From assembly GCF_000003605.2 (NCBI RefSeq), contig NW_003139536.1:39934-103933 (forward strand): a DNA stretch of 64,000 nt. Direction: 5' to 3'. A program made the translations under genes and the position numbers. Each line of letters starts with the position of its first letter. Positions within the stretch are counted from its first letter, which is position 1. The notes under the pieces were generated by a model. It did not search any database, was not told the origin of the DNA, and saw nothing but the letters and a program-made list of their open reading frames with translations. The DNA is from Saccoglossus kowalevskii. Taxonomy: Eukaryota; Hemichordata; Enteropneusta; Harrimaniidae. This document shows, one piece after another, positions 1 to 13,989 of the stretch.

Positions 1-438
1 TAATTGTCACACAGTGATATTGTACAGAAGTATGCACCTGGCATCATACTTGTCACACAGTGATATTGTACAGAAGTTTGCACCAGGCATCATACTTGTC
101 ACACAGTGATATTATACAGAAGTGTGCACCTGGCATCATACTTGTCACACAGTGATATTGTACAGAAGTGTGCACCAGGCATCATACTTGTCACACAGTG
201 ATATTGTACAGAAGTGTGCACCTGGCATCATACTTGTCACACAGTGATATTGTACAGAAGTGTGCACCTGGCATCATACTTGTCACACAGTGATATTGTA
301 CAGAAGTGTGCACCTGGCATCATAGTTGTCACACAGTGATATTGTACATAAGTGTGTAATTGGCAACATACTGGTCATACAGTGATATTGTACATAAGTG
401 TGTACCTGACTGCATACTTGTCACACAGTGATATTGTA
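1..438 (+). repeat. Left-edge monomers, mostly one type
   Basis: About nine and a half monomers, seven of them the CAGAAG/GTGCACC/GGCATCATACT type. It ends with two diverged units (GTGTAATTGG, then CTGGTCATAC at about 371). The CTGGTCATAC variant reappears only near 42,246 and 42,798. This stretch has no counterpart 1,702 bp downstream, so it lies outside the neighbouring 37-mer domain. Confidence 0.8.
235..280 (+). repeat. Representative consensus monomer
   Basis: This copy shows the commonest base at nearly every site. Counting its first base as 1: positions 1-10 are TGTCACACAG, 11-20 TGATATTGTA, 21-26 CAGAAG, then TGTGCACCTGG and the tail CATCATACT. Positions 4-14 hold a short inverted repeat, TCAC-ACA-GTGA. 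TGTACA and GTGCAC are two six-base palindromes separated by GAAGT. CACCTG is an E-box-type hexamer. Main variable sites: CAGAAG/CATAAG/CATGAG at 21-26; GTGCACC/GTGTACC/GTTCACC after that; and tails CATCATACT, CAACATACT, TGCATAATT. Confidence 0.95.
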
Positions 439-3400
439 CAAAAGTGTGCACCAGGCATCATACTAGTCACACAGTGATATTGTACAGAAATGTGCACCTG
501 GCATCATACTTGTCACACAGTGATATTGTACAGAAGTGTTCACCTGGCTGCATAATTGTCACACAGTGATATTGTACAGAAGTGTGCACCTTGCATCATA
601 CTTGTCACACAGTGATATTGTACATGAGTGTGTACCTGGCATCATACTTGTCACACAGTGATATTGTACATAAGTGTGTACCTGGCAACATACTTGTCAC
701 ACAGTGATATTGTACATAAGTGTGCACCTGGCTGCATAATTATCACACAGTGATATTGTACATAAGTGTGTACCTGGCATCATACTTGTCACACAGTGAT
801 ATTCTTCATAAGTGTGTACCTGGCAACATACTTGTCACACAGTGATATTATACAGAAGTGTGCACCAGGCATCATACTTGTCACACAGTGATATTGTACA
901 GAAGTGTGCACCTGGCATCATACTTGTCACACAGTGATATTGTACAGAAGTGCTCACCTGGCTGCATAATTGTCACACAGTGATATTGTACAGAAGTGTG
1001 CACCTGGCATCATACTTGTCACACAGTGATATTGTACATGAGTGTGTACCTGGCATCATACTTGTCACACAGTGATATTGTACATAAGTGTGTACCTGGC
1101 AACATACTTGTCACACAGTGATATTGTACATAAGTGTGTACCCGGCATCATACTTGTCACACAGTGATATTGTACATAAGTGTGTACTTGGCAACATACT
1201 TGTCACACAGTGATATTGTACAGAAGTGTGCACCTGGCTGCATAATTGTCACACAGTGATATTGTACAGAAGTGTTCACCTGGCTGCATAATTGTCACAC
1301 AGTGACATTGTACAGAAGTGTGCACCTGGCATCATACTTGTCACACAGTGATATTGTACATAAGTGTGCACCTGGCTGCATAATTATCACACAGTGATAT
1401 TGTACAGAAGTGTGTACCTGGCATCATACTTGTCACACAGTGATATTGTACATAAGTGTGTACCTGGCAACATTCTTGTCATACAGTGATATTGTACAGA
1501 AGTGTGCACCTGGCTGCATAATTGTCACACAGTGATATTGTACAGAAGTGTTCACCTGGCTGCATAATTGTCACACAGTGATATTGTACAGAAGTGTGCA
1601 CCTGACATCATACTTGTCACACAGTGATATTGTACAGAAGTGTGCACCAGGCATCATACGTGTCACACAGTGATATTGTACATAAGTGTGTACCTGGCAA
1701 CATGCTTGTCATACAGTGATATTGTGCATAAGTGTGCACCTGCCTGCATAATTATCACACAGTGATATTGTACATAAGTGTGTACCTGGCATCATACTTG
1801 TCACACAGTGATATTGTACATAAGTGTGTACTTGGCAACATACTTGTCACACAGTGATATTGTACAGAAGTGTGCACCTGACATCATACTTGTCACACAG
1901 TGATATTGTACAGAAGTGTGCACCTGGCAACATACTTGTCACACAGTGATATTGTACATAAGTGTGCACCTGGCATCATACTTGTCACACAGTGATATTG
2001 TACATAAGTGTGTACCTGGCAACATACTTGTCACACAGTGATATTGTACAGAAGTGTGTACCTGGCATCATACTTGTCACACAGTGATATTGTACATAAG
2101 TGTGTACCTGGCAACATAATTGTCACACAGTGATATTATACAAAAGTGTGCACCAGGCATCATACTTGTCACACAGTGATATTGTACAGAAATGTGCACC
2201 TGGCATCATACTTGTCACACAGTGATATTGTACAGAAGTGTTCACCTGGCTGCATAATTGTCACACAGTGATATTGTACAGAAGTGTGCACCTGGCATCA
2301 TACTTGTCACACAGTGATATTGTACATGAGTGTGTACCTGGCATCATACTTGTCACACAGTGATATTGTACATAAGTGTGTACCTGGCAACATACTTGTC
2401 ACACAGTGATATTGTACATAAGTGTGCACCTGGCTGCATAATTATCACACAGTGATATTGTACATAAGTGTGTACCTGGCATCATACTTGTCACACAGTG
2501 ATATTCTTCATAAGTGTGTACCTGGCAACATACTTGTCACACAGTGATATTATACAGAAGTGTGCACCAGGCATCATACTTGTCAAACAGTGATATTGTA
2601 CAGAAGTGTGCACCAGGCATCATACTTGTCACACAGTGATATTGTACAGAAGTGTGCACCTGGCAACATGCTTGTCATACAGTGATATTGTGCATAAGTG
2701 TGCACCTGGCTGCATAATTATCACACAGTGATATTGTACATGAGTGTGTACCTGGCATCATACTTGTCACACAGTGATATTGTACATAATTGTGTACCTG
2801 GCAACATAATTGTCACACAGTGATATTATACAGAAGTGTGCACCAGGCATCATACTTGTCACACAGTGATATTGTACAGAAATGTGCACCTGGCTGCATA
2901 ATTGTCACACAGTGATATTGTACAGAAGTGTGCACCTGGCATCATACTTGTCACACAGTGATATTGTACATGAGTGTGTACCTGGCATCATACTTGTCAC
3001 ACAGTGATATTGTACATAAGTGTGTACCTGGCAACATACTTGTCACACAGTGATATTGTACATAAGTGTGCACCTGGCATCATACTTGTCACACAGTGAT
3101 ATTGTACGTAAGTGTGTACCTGGCAACATACTTGTCACACAGTGATATTGTACAGAAGTGTGTACCTGGCATCATACTTGTCACACAGTGATATTGTACA
3201 TAAGTGTGTACCTCGCAACATACTTGTCACGCAGTGATATTGTACAGAAGTGTGCACCTGACTGCATAATTGTCACACAGTGATATTGTACAGAAGTGTT
3301 CACCTGGCTGCATAATTGTCACACAGTGATATTGTACAGAAGTGTGCACCAGGCATCATACTTGTCACACAGTGATATTGTACATAAGTGTGTACCTGGC

Positions 3401-4640
3401 AACATGCTTGTCATACAGTGATATTGTGCATAAGTGAGCACCTGGCTGCATAATTATCACACAGTGATATTGTACATAAGTGTGTTCCTGGCATCATACT
3501 TGTCACACAGTGATATTGTACATAAGTGTGTACCTGGCAACATACTTGTCACACAGTGATATTGTACAGAAGTGTGCACCTGGCTGCATAATTGTCATAC
3601 AGTGATATTGTACAGAAGTGTTCACCTGGCTGCATAATTGTCACACAGTGATATTATACAGAAGTGTGCACCAGGCATCATACTTGTCACACAGTGATAT
3701 TGTACAGAAGTGTGCACCAGGCATCATACTTGTCACACAGTGATATTGTACAGAAGTGTGCACCTGGCAACATACTTGTCACACAGTGATATTGTACATA
3801 AGTGTGCACCTGGCAACATAATTGTCACACAGTGATATTATACAAAAGTGTGCACCAGGCATCATACTTGTCACACAGTGATATTGTACAGAAATGTGCA
3901 CCTGGCATCATACTTGTCACACAGTGATATTGTACAGAAGTGTTCACCTGGCTGCATAATTGTCACACAGTGATATTGTACAGAAGTGTGCACCTGGCAT
4001 CATACTTGTCACACAGTGATATTGTACATGAGTGTGTACCTGGCATCATACTTGTCACACAGTGATATTGTACATAAGTGTGTACATGGCAACATACTTG
4101 TCACACAGTGATATTGTACATAAGTGTGCACCTGGCTGCATAATTATCACACAGTGATATTGTACATAAGTGTGTACCTGGCATCATACTTGTCACACAG
4201 TGATATTCTTCATAAGTGTGTACCTGGCAACATACTTGTCACACAGCGATATTATACAGAAGTGTGCACCAGGCATCATACTTGTCACACAGTGATATTG
4301 TACAGAAGTGTGCACCAGGCATCATACTTGTCACACAGTGATATTGTACAGAAGTGTGCACCTGGCTGCATAATTATCACACAGTGATATTGTACATGAG
4401 TGTGTACCTGGCATCATACTTGTCACACAGTGATATTGTACATAATTGTGTACCTGGCAACATAATTGTCACACAGTGATATTATACAGAAGTGTGCACC
4501 AGGCATCATACTTGTCACACAGTGATATTGTACAGAAATGTGCACCTGGCTGCATAATTGTCACACAGTGATGTTGTACAGAAGTGTGCACCTGGCATCA
4601 TACTTGTCACACAGTGATATTGTACATGAGTGTGTACCTG
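439..4640 (+). repeat. 37-mer higher-order repeat, period 1,702 bp
   Basis: Four private markers recur at exactly 1,702 bp (37 x 46): CAAAAGTG at 439, 2141 and 3843; TACATGAG at 621, 2323 and 4025; ATTCTTCATA at 801, 2503 and 4205; AACATGCTTG at 1699 and 3401. There are two full units and about half of a third. The middle of the unit differs between copies (about 950-1,690 against 2,650-3,390), so monomers were swapped without changing the length. The third copy lacks one monomer: TACATAATTG is at 2783 and 4439, 1,656 bp or 36 monomers apart. Confidence 0.88.
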
Positions 4641-4700
4641 GCATCATACTTGTCACACGAGTGATATTTGTACATAAAGTGTGTACCTGGCACATACTTG
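4641..4700. other. Cluster of single-base indels
   Basis: Within about 40 bp there is an extra G (CACACGAGTG), an extra T (GATATTTG), an extra A (CATAAAGTG) and a missing A (GGCACATAC). The surrounding kilobases keep the 46 bp register almost perfectly. The net +2 shift is confirmed because GCAACATTCT at 1467 and 5011 are 3,544 bp apart, that is 77 monomers plus 2. This could be a real mutated patch or residual long-read consensus error. Confidence 0.8.
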
Positions 4701-6700
4701 TCACACAATGATATTGTACATAAGTGTGTACTTGGCAACATACTTGTCACACAGTGATATTGTACAGAAGTGTGCACCTGGCTGCATAATTGTCACACAG
4801 TGATATTGTACAGAAGTGTTCACCTGGCTGCATAATTGTCACACAGTGACATTGTACAGAAGTGTGCACCTGGCATCATACTTGTCACACAGTGATATTG
4901 TACATAAGTGTGCACCTGGCTGCATAATTATCACACAGTGATATTGTACAGAAGTGTGTACCTGGCATCATACTTGTCACACAGTGATATTGTACATAAG
5001 TGTGTACCTGGCAACATTCTTGTCATACAGTGATATTGTACAGAAGTGTGCACCTGGCTGCATAATTGTCACACAGTGATATTGTACAGAAGTGTTCACC
5101 TGGCTGCATAATTGTCACACAGTGATATTGTACAGAAGTGTGCACCTGACATCATACTTGTCACACAGTGATATTGTACAGAAGTGTGCACCAGGCATCA
5201 TACGTGTCACACAGTGATATTGTACATAAGTGTGTACCTGGCAACATGCTTGTCATACAGTGATATTGTGCATAAGTGTGCACCTGGCTGCATAATTATC
5301 ACACAGTGATATTGTACATAAGTGTGTACCTGGCATCATACTTGTCACACAGTGATATTGTACATAAGTGTGTACCTGGCAACATACTTGTCACACAGTG
5401 ATATTGTACAGAAGTGTGCACCTGGCTGCATAATTGTCACACAGTGATATTGTACAGAAGAGTTCACCTGGCTGCATAATTGTCACACAGTGATATTGTA
5501 CAGAAGTGTGCACCGGGCATCATACTTGTCACACAGTGATATTGTACATAAGTGTGTACCTGGCAACATGCTTGTCATACAGTGATATTGTGCATAAGTG
5601 TGCACCAGGCATCATACTTGTCACACAGTGATATTGTACAGAAGTGTGCACCTGGCATCATACTTGTCACACAGTGATATTGTACAGAAGTGCTCACCTG
5701 GCTGCATAATTGTCACACAGTGATATTGTACAGAAGTGTGCACCTGGCATCATACTTGTCACACAGTGATATTGTACATGAGTGTGTACCTGGCATCATA
5801 CTTGTCACACAGTGATATTGTACATAAGTGTGTACCTGGCAACATACTTGTCACACAGTGATATTGTACATAAGTGTGTACCTGGCATCATACTTGTCAC
5901 ACAGTGATATTGTACATAAGTGTGTACTTGGCAACATACTTGTCACACAGTGATATTGTACAGAAGTGTGCACCTGGCTGCATAATTGTCACACAGTGAT
6001 ATTGTACAGAAGTGTGCACCTGGCATCATACTTGTCACACAGTGATATTGTACATAAGTGTGCACCTGGCTGCATAATTATCACACAGTGATATTGTACA
6101 GAAGTGTGTACCTGGCATCATACTTGTCACACAGTGATATTGTACATAAGTGTGTACCTGGCAACATTCTTGTCATACAGTGATATTGTACAGAAGTGTG
6201 CACCTGGCTGCATAATTGTCACACAGTGATATTGTACAGAAGTGTTCACCTGGCTGCATAATTGTCACACAGTGATATTGTACAGAAGTGTGCACCTGAC
6301 ATCATACTTGTCACACAGTGATATTGTACAGAAGTGTGCACCAGGCATCATACGTGTCACACAGTGATATTGTACATAAGTGTGTACCTGGCAACATGCT
6401 TGTCATACAGTGATATTGTGCATAAGTGTGCACCTGGCTGCATAATTATCACACAGTGATATTGTACATAAGTGTGTACCTGGCATCATACTTGTCACAC
6501 AGTGATATTGTACATAAGTGTGTACCTGGCAACATACTTGTCACACAGTGATATTGTACAGAAGTGTGCACCTGGCTGCATAATTGTCACACAGTGATAT
6601 TGTACAGAAGTGTTCACCTGGCTGCATAATTGTCACACAGTGATATTGTACAGAAGTGTGCACCGGGCATCATACTTGTCACACAGTGATATTGTACATA
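4701..6700 (+). repeat. 26/25-mer higher-order repeat
   Basis: GCAACATTCT recurs at 5011 and 6161 and GCACCGGG at 5510 and 6660, both 1,150 bp apart (25 monomers). Farther upstream ACTTGGCAAC recurs at 4730 and 5926, 1,196 bp (26 monomers). The difference is one monomer, the GTGACATTG unit near 4,850, which is absent from the second copy. The first copy also resembles 1,130-1,790, 77 monomers upstream. Confidence 0.85.
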
Positions 6701-8040
6701 AGTGTTTACCTGGCAACATACTTGTCACACAGTGATATTGTACATAAGTGTGTACCTGGCATCATACTTGTCACACAGTGATATTGTACATAAGTGTGTA
6801 CTTGGCAACATACTTGTCACACAGTGATATTGTACAGAAGTGTGCACCTGACATCATACTTGTCACACAGTGATATTGTACAGAAGTGTGCACCTGGCAT
6901 CATGCTTGTCACACAGTGATATTGTACATGAGTGTGTACCTGGCATCATACTTGTCACACAGTGATATTGTACAGAAGTGTGTACCTGGCATCATACTTG
7001 TCACACAGTGATATTGTACATGAGTGTGTACCTGGCAACATACTTGTCACACAGTGATATTGTACATAAGTGTGCACCTGGCATCATACTTGTCACACAG
7101 TGATATTGTACATAAGTGTGTACCTGGCAACATACTTGTCACACAGTGATATTGTACAGAAGTGTGTACCTGGCATCATACTTGTCACACAGTGATATTG
7201 TACATAAGTGTGTACCTGGCAACATAATTGTCACACAGTGATATTATACAAAAGTGTGCACCAGGCATCATACTTGTCACACAGTGATATTGTACAGAAA
7301 TGTGCACCTGGCATCATACTTGTCACACAGTGATATTGTACAGAAGTGTGTACCTGGCAACATAATTGTCACACAGTGATATTGTACAGAAGTGTGCACC
7401 TGGCATCATAATTGTCACACAGTGATATTGTACAGAAGTGTGCACCTGGCTGCATAATTATCACACAGTGATATTGTCACATAAGTGTGTACCTGGCATC
7501 ATACTTGTCACACAGTGATATTGTACATAAGTGTGTACCTGGCAACATTCTTGTCATACAGTGACATTGTACAGAAGTGTGCATCTGGCTGCATAATTGT
7601 CACACAGTGATATTGTACAGAAGTGTTCACCTGGCTGCATAATTGTCACACAGTGATATTGTACAGAAGTTTGCACCAGGCATCATACTTGTCACACAGT
7701 GATATTGTACAGAAGTGTGCACAGGCATCATACTTGTCACACAGTGATATTGTACATAAGTGTGCACCTGGCAACATATTTGTCATACAGTGATATTGTA
7801 CATAAGTGTGTACCTGGCATCATACTTGTCACACAGTGATATTGTACATAAGTGTGTACTTGGCAACATACTTGTCACACAGTGATATTGTACAGAAGTG
7901 TGCACCTGGCTGCATAATTGTCACACAGTGATATTGTACAGAAGTGTTCACCTGGCTGCATAATTGTCACACAGTGACATTGTACAGAAGTGTGCACCTG
8001 GCATCATATTTGTCACACAGTGATATTGTTCATAAGTGTG
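6701..8040 (+). repeat. Mosaic satellite segment between HOR domains
   Basis: This is satellite throughout, with no internal HOR period that I could establish. The part near 7,060-7,330 repeats the order seen near 1,950-2,220. The CAAAAGTG marker at 7249 lies 5,108 bp from 2141, which is 111 monomers (3 x 37) plus the 2 bp gained at 4.66 kb. Single-base irregularities occur at about 7,478 (GTCACATAAG) and 7,721 (GTGCACAGGC). Confidence 0.75.
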
Positions 8041-10380
8041 CACCTGGCTGCATAATTATCACACAGTGATATTGTACAGAAGTGTGTACCTGGCATCATA
8101 CTTGTCACACAGTGATATTGTACATAAGTGTGTACCTGGCTGCATTATTGTCACACAGTGATATTGTACAGAAGTGTTCACCTGGCTGCATAATTGTCAC
8201 ACAGTGATATTGTACAGAAGTGTGCACCTGACATCATACTTGTCACACAGTGATGTTGTACAGAAGTGTGCACCAGGCATCATACTTGTCACACAGTGAT
8301 ATTGTACATAAGTGTGTACCTGGCAACATGCTTGTCATACAGTGATATTGTGCATAAGTGTGCACCTGGCTGCATAATTATCACACAGTGATATTGTACA
8401 TAAGTGTGTACCTGGCATCATACTTGTCACACAGTGATATTGTACATAAGTGTGCACCTGGCTGCATAATTATCACACAGTGATATTGTACATAAGTGTG
8501 TACCTGGCATCATACTTGTCACACAGTGATATTGTACATAAGTGTGCACCTGGCTGCATAATTGTTACACAGTGATATTGTACAGAAGTGTGCACCTGGC
8601 TGCATAATTGTCACACAGTGATATTGTACAGAAGTGTTCACCTGGCTGCATAATTGTCACACAGTGATATTGTACAGAAGTGTGCACCTGACATCATACT
8701 TGTCACACAGTGATATTGTACAGAAGTGTGCACCTGGCTGCATAATTGTCACACAGTGATATTGTACAGAAGTGTTCACCTGGCTGCATAATTGTCACAC
8801 AGTGACATTGTACAGAAGTGTGCACCTGGCATCATACTTGTCACACAGTGATATTGTACATAAGTGTGCACCTGGCTGCATAATTATCACACAGTGATAT
8901 TGTACAGAAGTGTGTACCTGGCATCATACTTGTCAAACAGTGATATTGTACAGAAGTGTGCACCTGGCATCATACTTGTCACACAGTGATATTGTACAGA
9001 AGTGTGCACCTGGCTGCATAATTGTCACACAGTGATATTGTACAGAAGTGTGCACCTGGCTGCATAATTGTCACACAGTGATATTGTACAGAAGTGTGCA
9101 CCTGGCTGCATAATTATCACACAGTGATATTGTACAGAAGTGTGTACCTGGCATCATACTTGTCACACAGTGATATTGTACATAAGTGTGTACCTGGCTG
9201 CATTATTGTCACACAGTGATATTGTACAGAAGTGTTCACCTGGCTGCATAATTGTCACACAGTGATATTGTACAGAAGTGTGCACCTGACATCATACTTG
9301 TCACACAGTGATGTTGTACAGAAGTGTGCACCAGGCATCATACTTGTCACACAGTGATATTGTACATAAGTGTGTACCTGGCAACATGCTTGTCATACAG
9401 TGATATTGTGCATAAGTGTGCACCTGGCTGCATAATTATCACACAGTGATATTGTACATAAGTGTGTACCTGGCATCATACTTGTCACACAGTGATATTG
9501 TACATAAGTGTGCACCTGGCTGCATAATTATCACACAGTGATATTGTACATAAGTGTGTACCTGGCATCATACTTGTCACACAGTGATATTGTACATAAG
9601 TGTGCACCTGGCTGCATAATTGTCACACAGTGATATTGTACAGAAGTGTGCACCTGGCTGCATAATTGTCACACAGTGATATTGTACAGAAGTGTTCACC
9701 TGGCTGCATAATTGTCACACAGTGATATTGTACAGAAGTGTGCACCTGACATCATACTTGTCACACAGTGATATTGTACAGAAGTGTGCACCTGGCTGCA
9801 TAATTGTCACACAGTGATATTGTACAGAAGTGTTCACCTGGCTGCATAATTGTCACACAGTGACATTGTACAGAAGTGTGCACCTGGCATCATACTTGTC
9901 ACACAGTGATATTGTACATAAGTGTGCACCTGGCTGCATAATTATCACACAGTGATATTGTACAGAAGTGTGTACCTGGCATCATACTTGTCAAACAGTG
10001 ATATTGTACAGAAGTGTGCACCTGGCATCATACTTGTCACACAGTGATATTGTACAGAAGTGTGCACCTGGCTGCATAATTGTCACACAGTGATATTGTA
10101 CAGAAGTGTGCACCTGGCTGCATAATTGTCACACAGTGATATTGTACAGAAGTGTGCACCTGGCTGCATAATTATCACACAGTGATATTGTACAGAAGTG
10201 TGTACCTGGCATCATACTTGTCACACAGTGATATTGTACATAAGTGTGTACCTGGCTGCATTATTGTCACACAGTGATATTGTACAGAAGTGTTCACCTG
10301 GCTGCATAATTGTCACACAGTGATATTGTACAGAAGTGTGCACCTGACATCATACTTGTCACACAGTGATATTGTACAGA
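8041..10380 (+). repeat. 23-mer higher-order repeat, period 1,058 bp
   Basis: TGCATTATTG occurs at 8141, 9199 and 10257, and TGATGTTGTA at 8251 and 9309. All spacings are exactly 1,058 bp (23 x 46). Two full units plus the beginning of a third are present. The third stops near 10,380, where the TGATGTTG marker is missing and an indel-rich junction begins. The unit contains the CATGCTTGTCATAC/GTGCATAAG pair and the GTGACATTG and TGTCAAACAG monomers. Related segments lie near 33.2-34.0, 36.6-37.1 and 59.9-61.2 kb. Confidence 0.9.
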
Positions 10381-10450
10381 AGTGTGCACTGGCATCATAC
10401 TGTCACACAGTAATATGTACAGAATTGTGCACCAGGCATCATACTGTCAC
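10381..10450. other. Indel-rich junction after the 23-mer domain
   Basis: Four single-base losses occur within about 65 bp (GTGCACTGG, CATACTGTC twice, and TAATATGTAC), along with a CAGAATTG substitution. It sits exactly where the third 23-mer copy breaks off, so it may mark a recombination or assembly junction. Confidence 0.75.
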
Positions 10451-11054
10451 ACAGTGATATTGTACAGAAGTGTGCACCTGGCTGCATACTTGTCACACAG
10501 TGATATTGAACAGAATTGTGCACCAGGCATCATACTTGTCACACAGTGATATTGTACAGAAGTGTGCACCTGGCTGCATAATTGCCACACAGTGATATTG
10601 TACAGAAGTGTGCACCTGGCATCATACTTGTCACACAGCGATATTGTTCATAAGTGTGTACCTGGCAACATACTTGTCATACAGTGATATTGTACATAAG
10701 TGTGCACCTGGCTGCATAATTATCACACAGTGATATTGTACATAAGTGTGTATCTGGCATCATACTTGTCACACAGTGATATTGTACATAAGTGTGTACC
10801 TGGCAACATACTTGTCACACAGTGATATTGTACAGAAGTGTGCACCTGGCATCATACTTGTCACACAGTGATATTGTACAGAAGTGTGCACCTGGCATCT
10901 TACTTGTCACACAGTGATATTGTACAGAAGTGTGTACCTGGCAACATACTTGTCACACAGTGATATTGTACAGAAGTGTGCACCTGGCTGCATGATTGTC
11001 ACACATTGATATTGTACAGAAGTGTGCACCTGGCTGCATAATTATCACACAGTG

Positions 11055-11860
11055 ATATTGTACATAAGTGTGTACCTGGCATCATACTTGTCACACAGTG
11101 ATATTCTTCATAAGTGTGTACCTGGCAACATACTTGTCACACAGTGATATTGTACAGAAGTGTGCACCTGGCTGCATAATTGTCACACAGTGATATTGTA
11201 CAGAAGTGTGCACCAGGCATCATACTTGTCACACAGTGATATTGTACAGAAGTGTGCACCTGGCATCATACTTGTCACACAGTGATATTGTACAGAATTG
11301 TGCACCAGGCATCATGCTTGTCACACAGTGATATTGTACAGAAGTGTGCACCTGGCTGCATAATTGTCACACAGTGATATTGTACAGAAGTGTGCACCAG
11401 GCATCATACTTGTCACACAGTGATATTGTACAGAAGTGTGCACCTGGCTGCATAATTGTCACACAGTGATATTGTACAGATGTGTGCACCTGGCATCATA
11501 CGTGTCGCACAGTGATATTGTACAGAAGTGTGCACCTTGCATCATACTTGTCACACAGTGATATTGTACATAAGTGTGTACCTGGCAAGATACTTGTCAT
11601 ACAGTGATATTGTACATAATTGTGTACCAGGCAACATACTTGTCACACAGTGATATTGTACGGAAGTGTGCACCTGGCATCATACTTGTCACACAGTGAT
11701 ATTGTACATAAGTGTGCACCTGGCTGCATAATTATCACACAGTGATATTGTACAGAAGTGTGTACCTGGCATCATACTTGTCACACAGTGATATTGTACA
11801 TAAGTGTGTACCTGGCAACATACTTGTCACACAGTGATATTGTACAGAAGTGTGCACCTG
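11055..11860 (+). repeat. Block duplicated at 57,400-58,230
   Basis: Monomer order and private variants match a block about 46.3 kb downstream: ATTCTTCATA, CAGAATTG, then CAGATGTGTGCACC followed by CATACGTGTCGCAC (11,481 here, 57,827 there), GCACCTTGCATC, and GTACCAGGCAAC. Chance recurrence of this ordered set is very unlikely. The match ends where the downstream copy switches to GTGTTGCACC. Confidence 0.85.
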
Positions 11861-13159
11861 GCTGCATAATTGTCACACAGTGATATTGTACAGAAGTGTT
11901 CACCTGGCTGCATAATTGTCACACAGTGATATTGTACAGAAGTGTGCACCAGGCATCATACTTGTCACACAGTGATATTGTACAGAAGTGTGCACCTGGC
12001 ATCATACTTGTCACACAGTGATATTGTACATAAGTGTGTACCTGGCAACATACTTGTCACACAGTGATATTGTACATAAGTGTGTACCTGGCTGCATAAC
12101 TGTCACACAGTGATATTGTACAGAAGTGTGCACCTGGCATCATAATTGTCACACAGTGATATTGTACAGAAGTGTGCACCAGGCATCATACTTGTCACAC
12201 AGTGATATTGTACAGAAGTGTGCACCTGGCATCATAATTGTCACACAGTGATATTGTACAGAAGTGTGCACCTGACATCATACTTGTCACACAGTGATAT
12301 TGTACAGAAGTGTGCACCTGGCATCATACTTGTCACACAGTGATATTGTACATGAGTGTGTACCTGCCATCACACTTGTCACACAGTGATATTGTACAGA
12401 AGTGTGCACCTGGCATCATACTTGTCACACAGTGATATTGTACAGAAGTGTGCACCTGGCATCATACTTGTCACACAGTGATATTGTACAGAAGTGTGCA
12501 CCTGGCATCATACTTGTCACACAGTGATATTGTACATAAGTGTGTACCTGGAAACATACTTGTCACACAGTGATATTGTACAGAAGTGTGCACCTGGCTG
12601 CATAATTGTCACACAGTGATATTGTACAGAAGTGTGCACCAGGCATCATACTTGTCACACAGTGATATTGTACAGAAGTGTGCACCTGGCTGCATAATTG
12701 TCACACAGTGATATTGTACAGAAGTGTGCACCAGGCATCATACTTGTCACACAGTGATATTGTACAGAAGTGTGCACCTGGCTGCATAATTGTCACACAG
12801 TGATATTGTACAGAAGTGTGCACCAGGCATCATACTTGTCACACAGTGATATTGTACAGAAGTGTGCACCTGACATCATACTTGTCACACAGTGATATTG
12901 TACAGAAGTGTGCACCTGGCATCATACTTGTCACACAGCGATATTGTTCATAAGTGTGTACCTGGCAACATACTTGCCATACAGTGATATTGTACATAAG
13001 TGTGCACCTGGCTGCATAATTATCACACAGTGATATTGTACAGAGCTGTGTACCTGGCTGCATAATTGTCACACAGTGATATTGTACAGAAGTGTTCACC
13101 TGGCTGCATACTTGTCACACAGTGATATTGTACAGAAGTGTGCACCAGGCATCATACTT

Positions 13160-13250
13160 GTCACACAGTGATATGTACATAAGTGTGTACTGGGCAACAT
13201 ACTTGTCATACAGTGATATGTACAGAAGTGTGCACATGACATCATTACTT
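13160..13250. other. Cluster of single-base indels
   Basis: Two losses (GATATGTACAT, GATATGTACAG) and one gain (ATCATTACTT) lie within about 85 bp, flanked by monomers in perfect 46 bp register. Confidence 0.75.
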
Positions 13251-13989
13251 GTCACACAGTGATATTGTACAGAAGTGTGCACCTGGCATCATGCTTGTCA
13301 CACAGTGATATTGTACATGAGTGTGTACCTGGCATCATACTTGTCACACAGTGATATTGTACAGAAGTGTGCACCTGGCATCATACTTGTCATACAGTGA
13401 TATTGTACATAAGTGTGCACCTGGCTGCATAATTATCACACAGTGATATTGTACATAAGTGTGTACCTGGCATCATACTTGTCACACAGTGATATTCTTC
13501 ATAAGAGTGTACCTGACATCATATTTGTCACACAGTGATATTGTACAGAAGTGTGCACCAGGCATCATACTTGTCACACAGTGATATTGTACATAAGTGT
13601 GTACCTGGCAACATGCTTGTCATACAGTGATATTGTGCATAAGTGTGCACCTGGCTGCATAATTATCACACAGTGATATTGTACATAAGTGTGCACCAGG
13701 CATCATACTTGTCATACAGTGATATTGTGCATAAGTGTGTACCTGGCAACATACTTGTCACACAGTGATATTGTACATAAGTGTGTACCTGGCATCATAC
13801 TTGTCACACAGTGATATTGTACATAAGTGTGTACCTGGCAACATAATTATCACACAGTGGTATTGTACAGAAGTGTGTACCTGGCATCATACTTGTCACA
13901 CAGTGATATTGTACATAAGTGTGTTCCTGGCAACATACTTGTCACACAGTGATATTGTACAGAAGTGTGCACATGGCTGCATAATTGTC

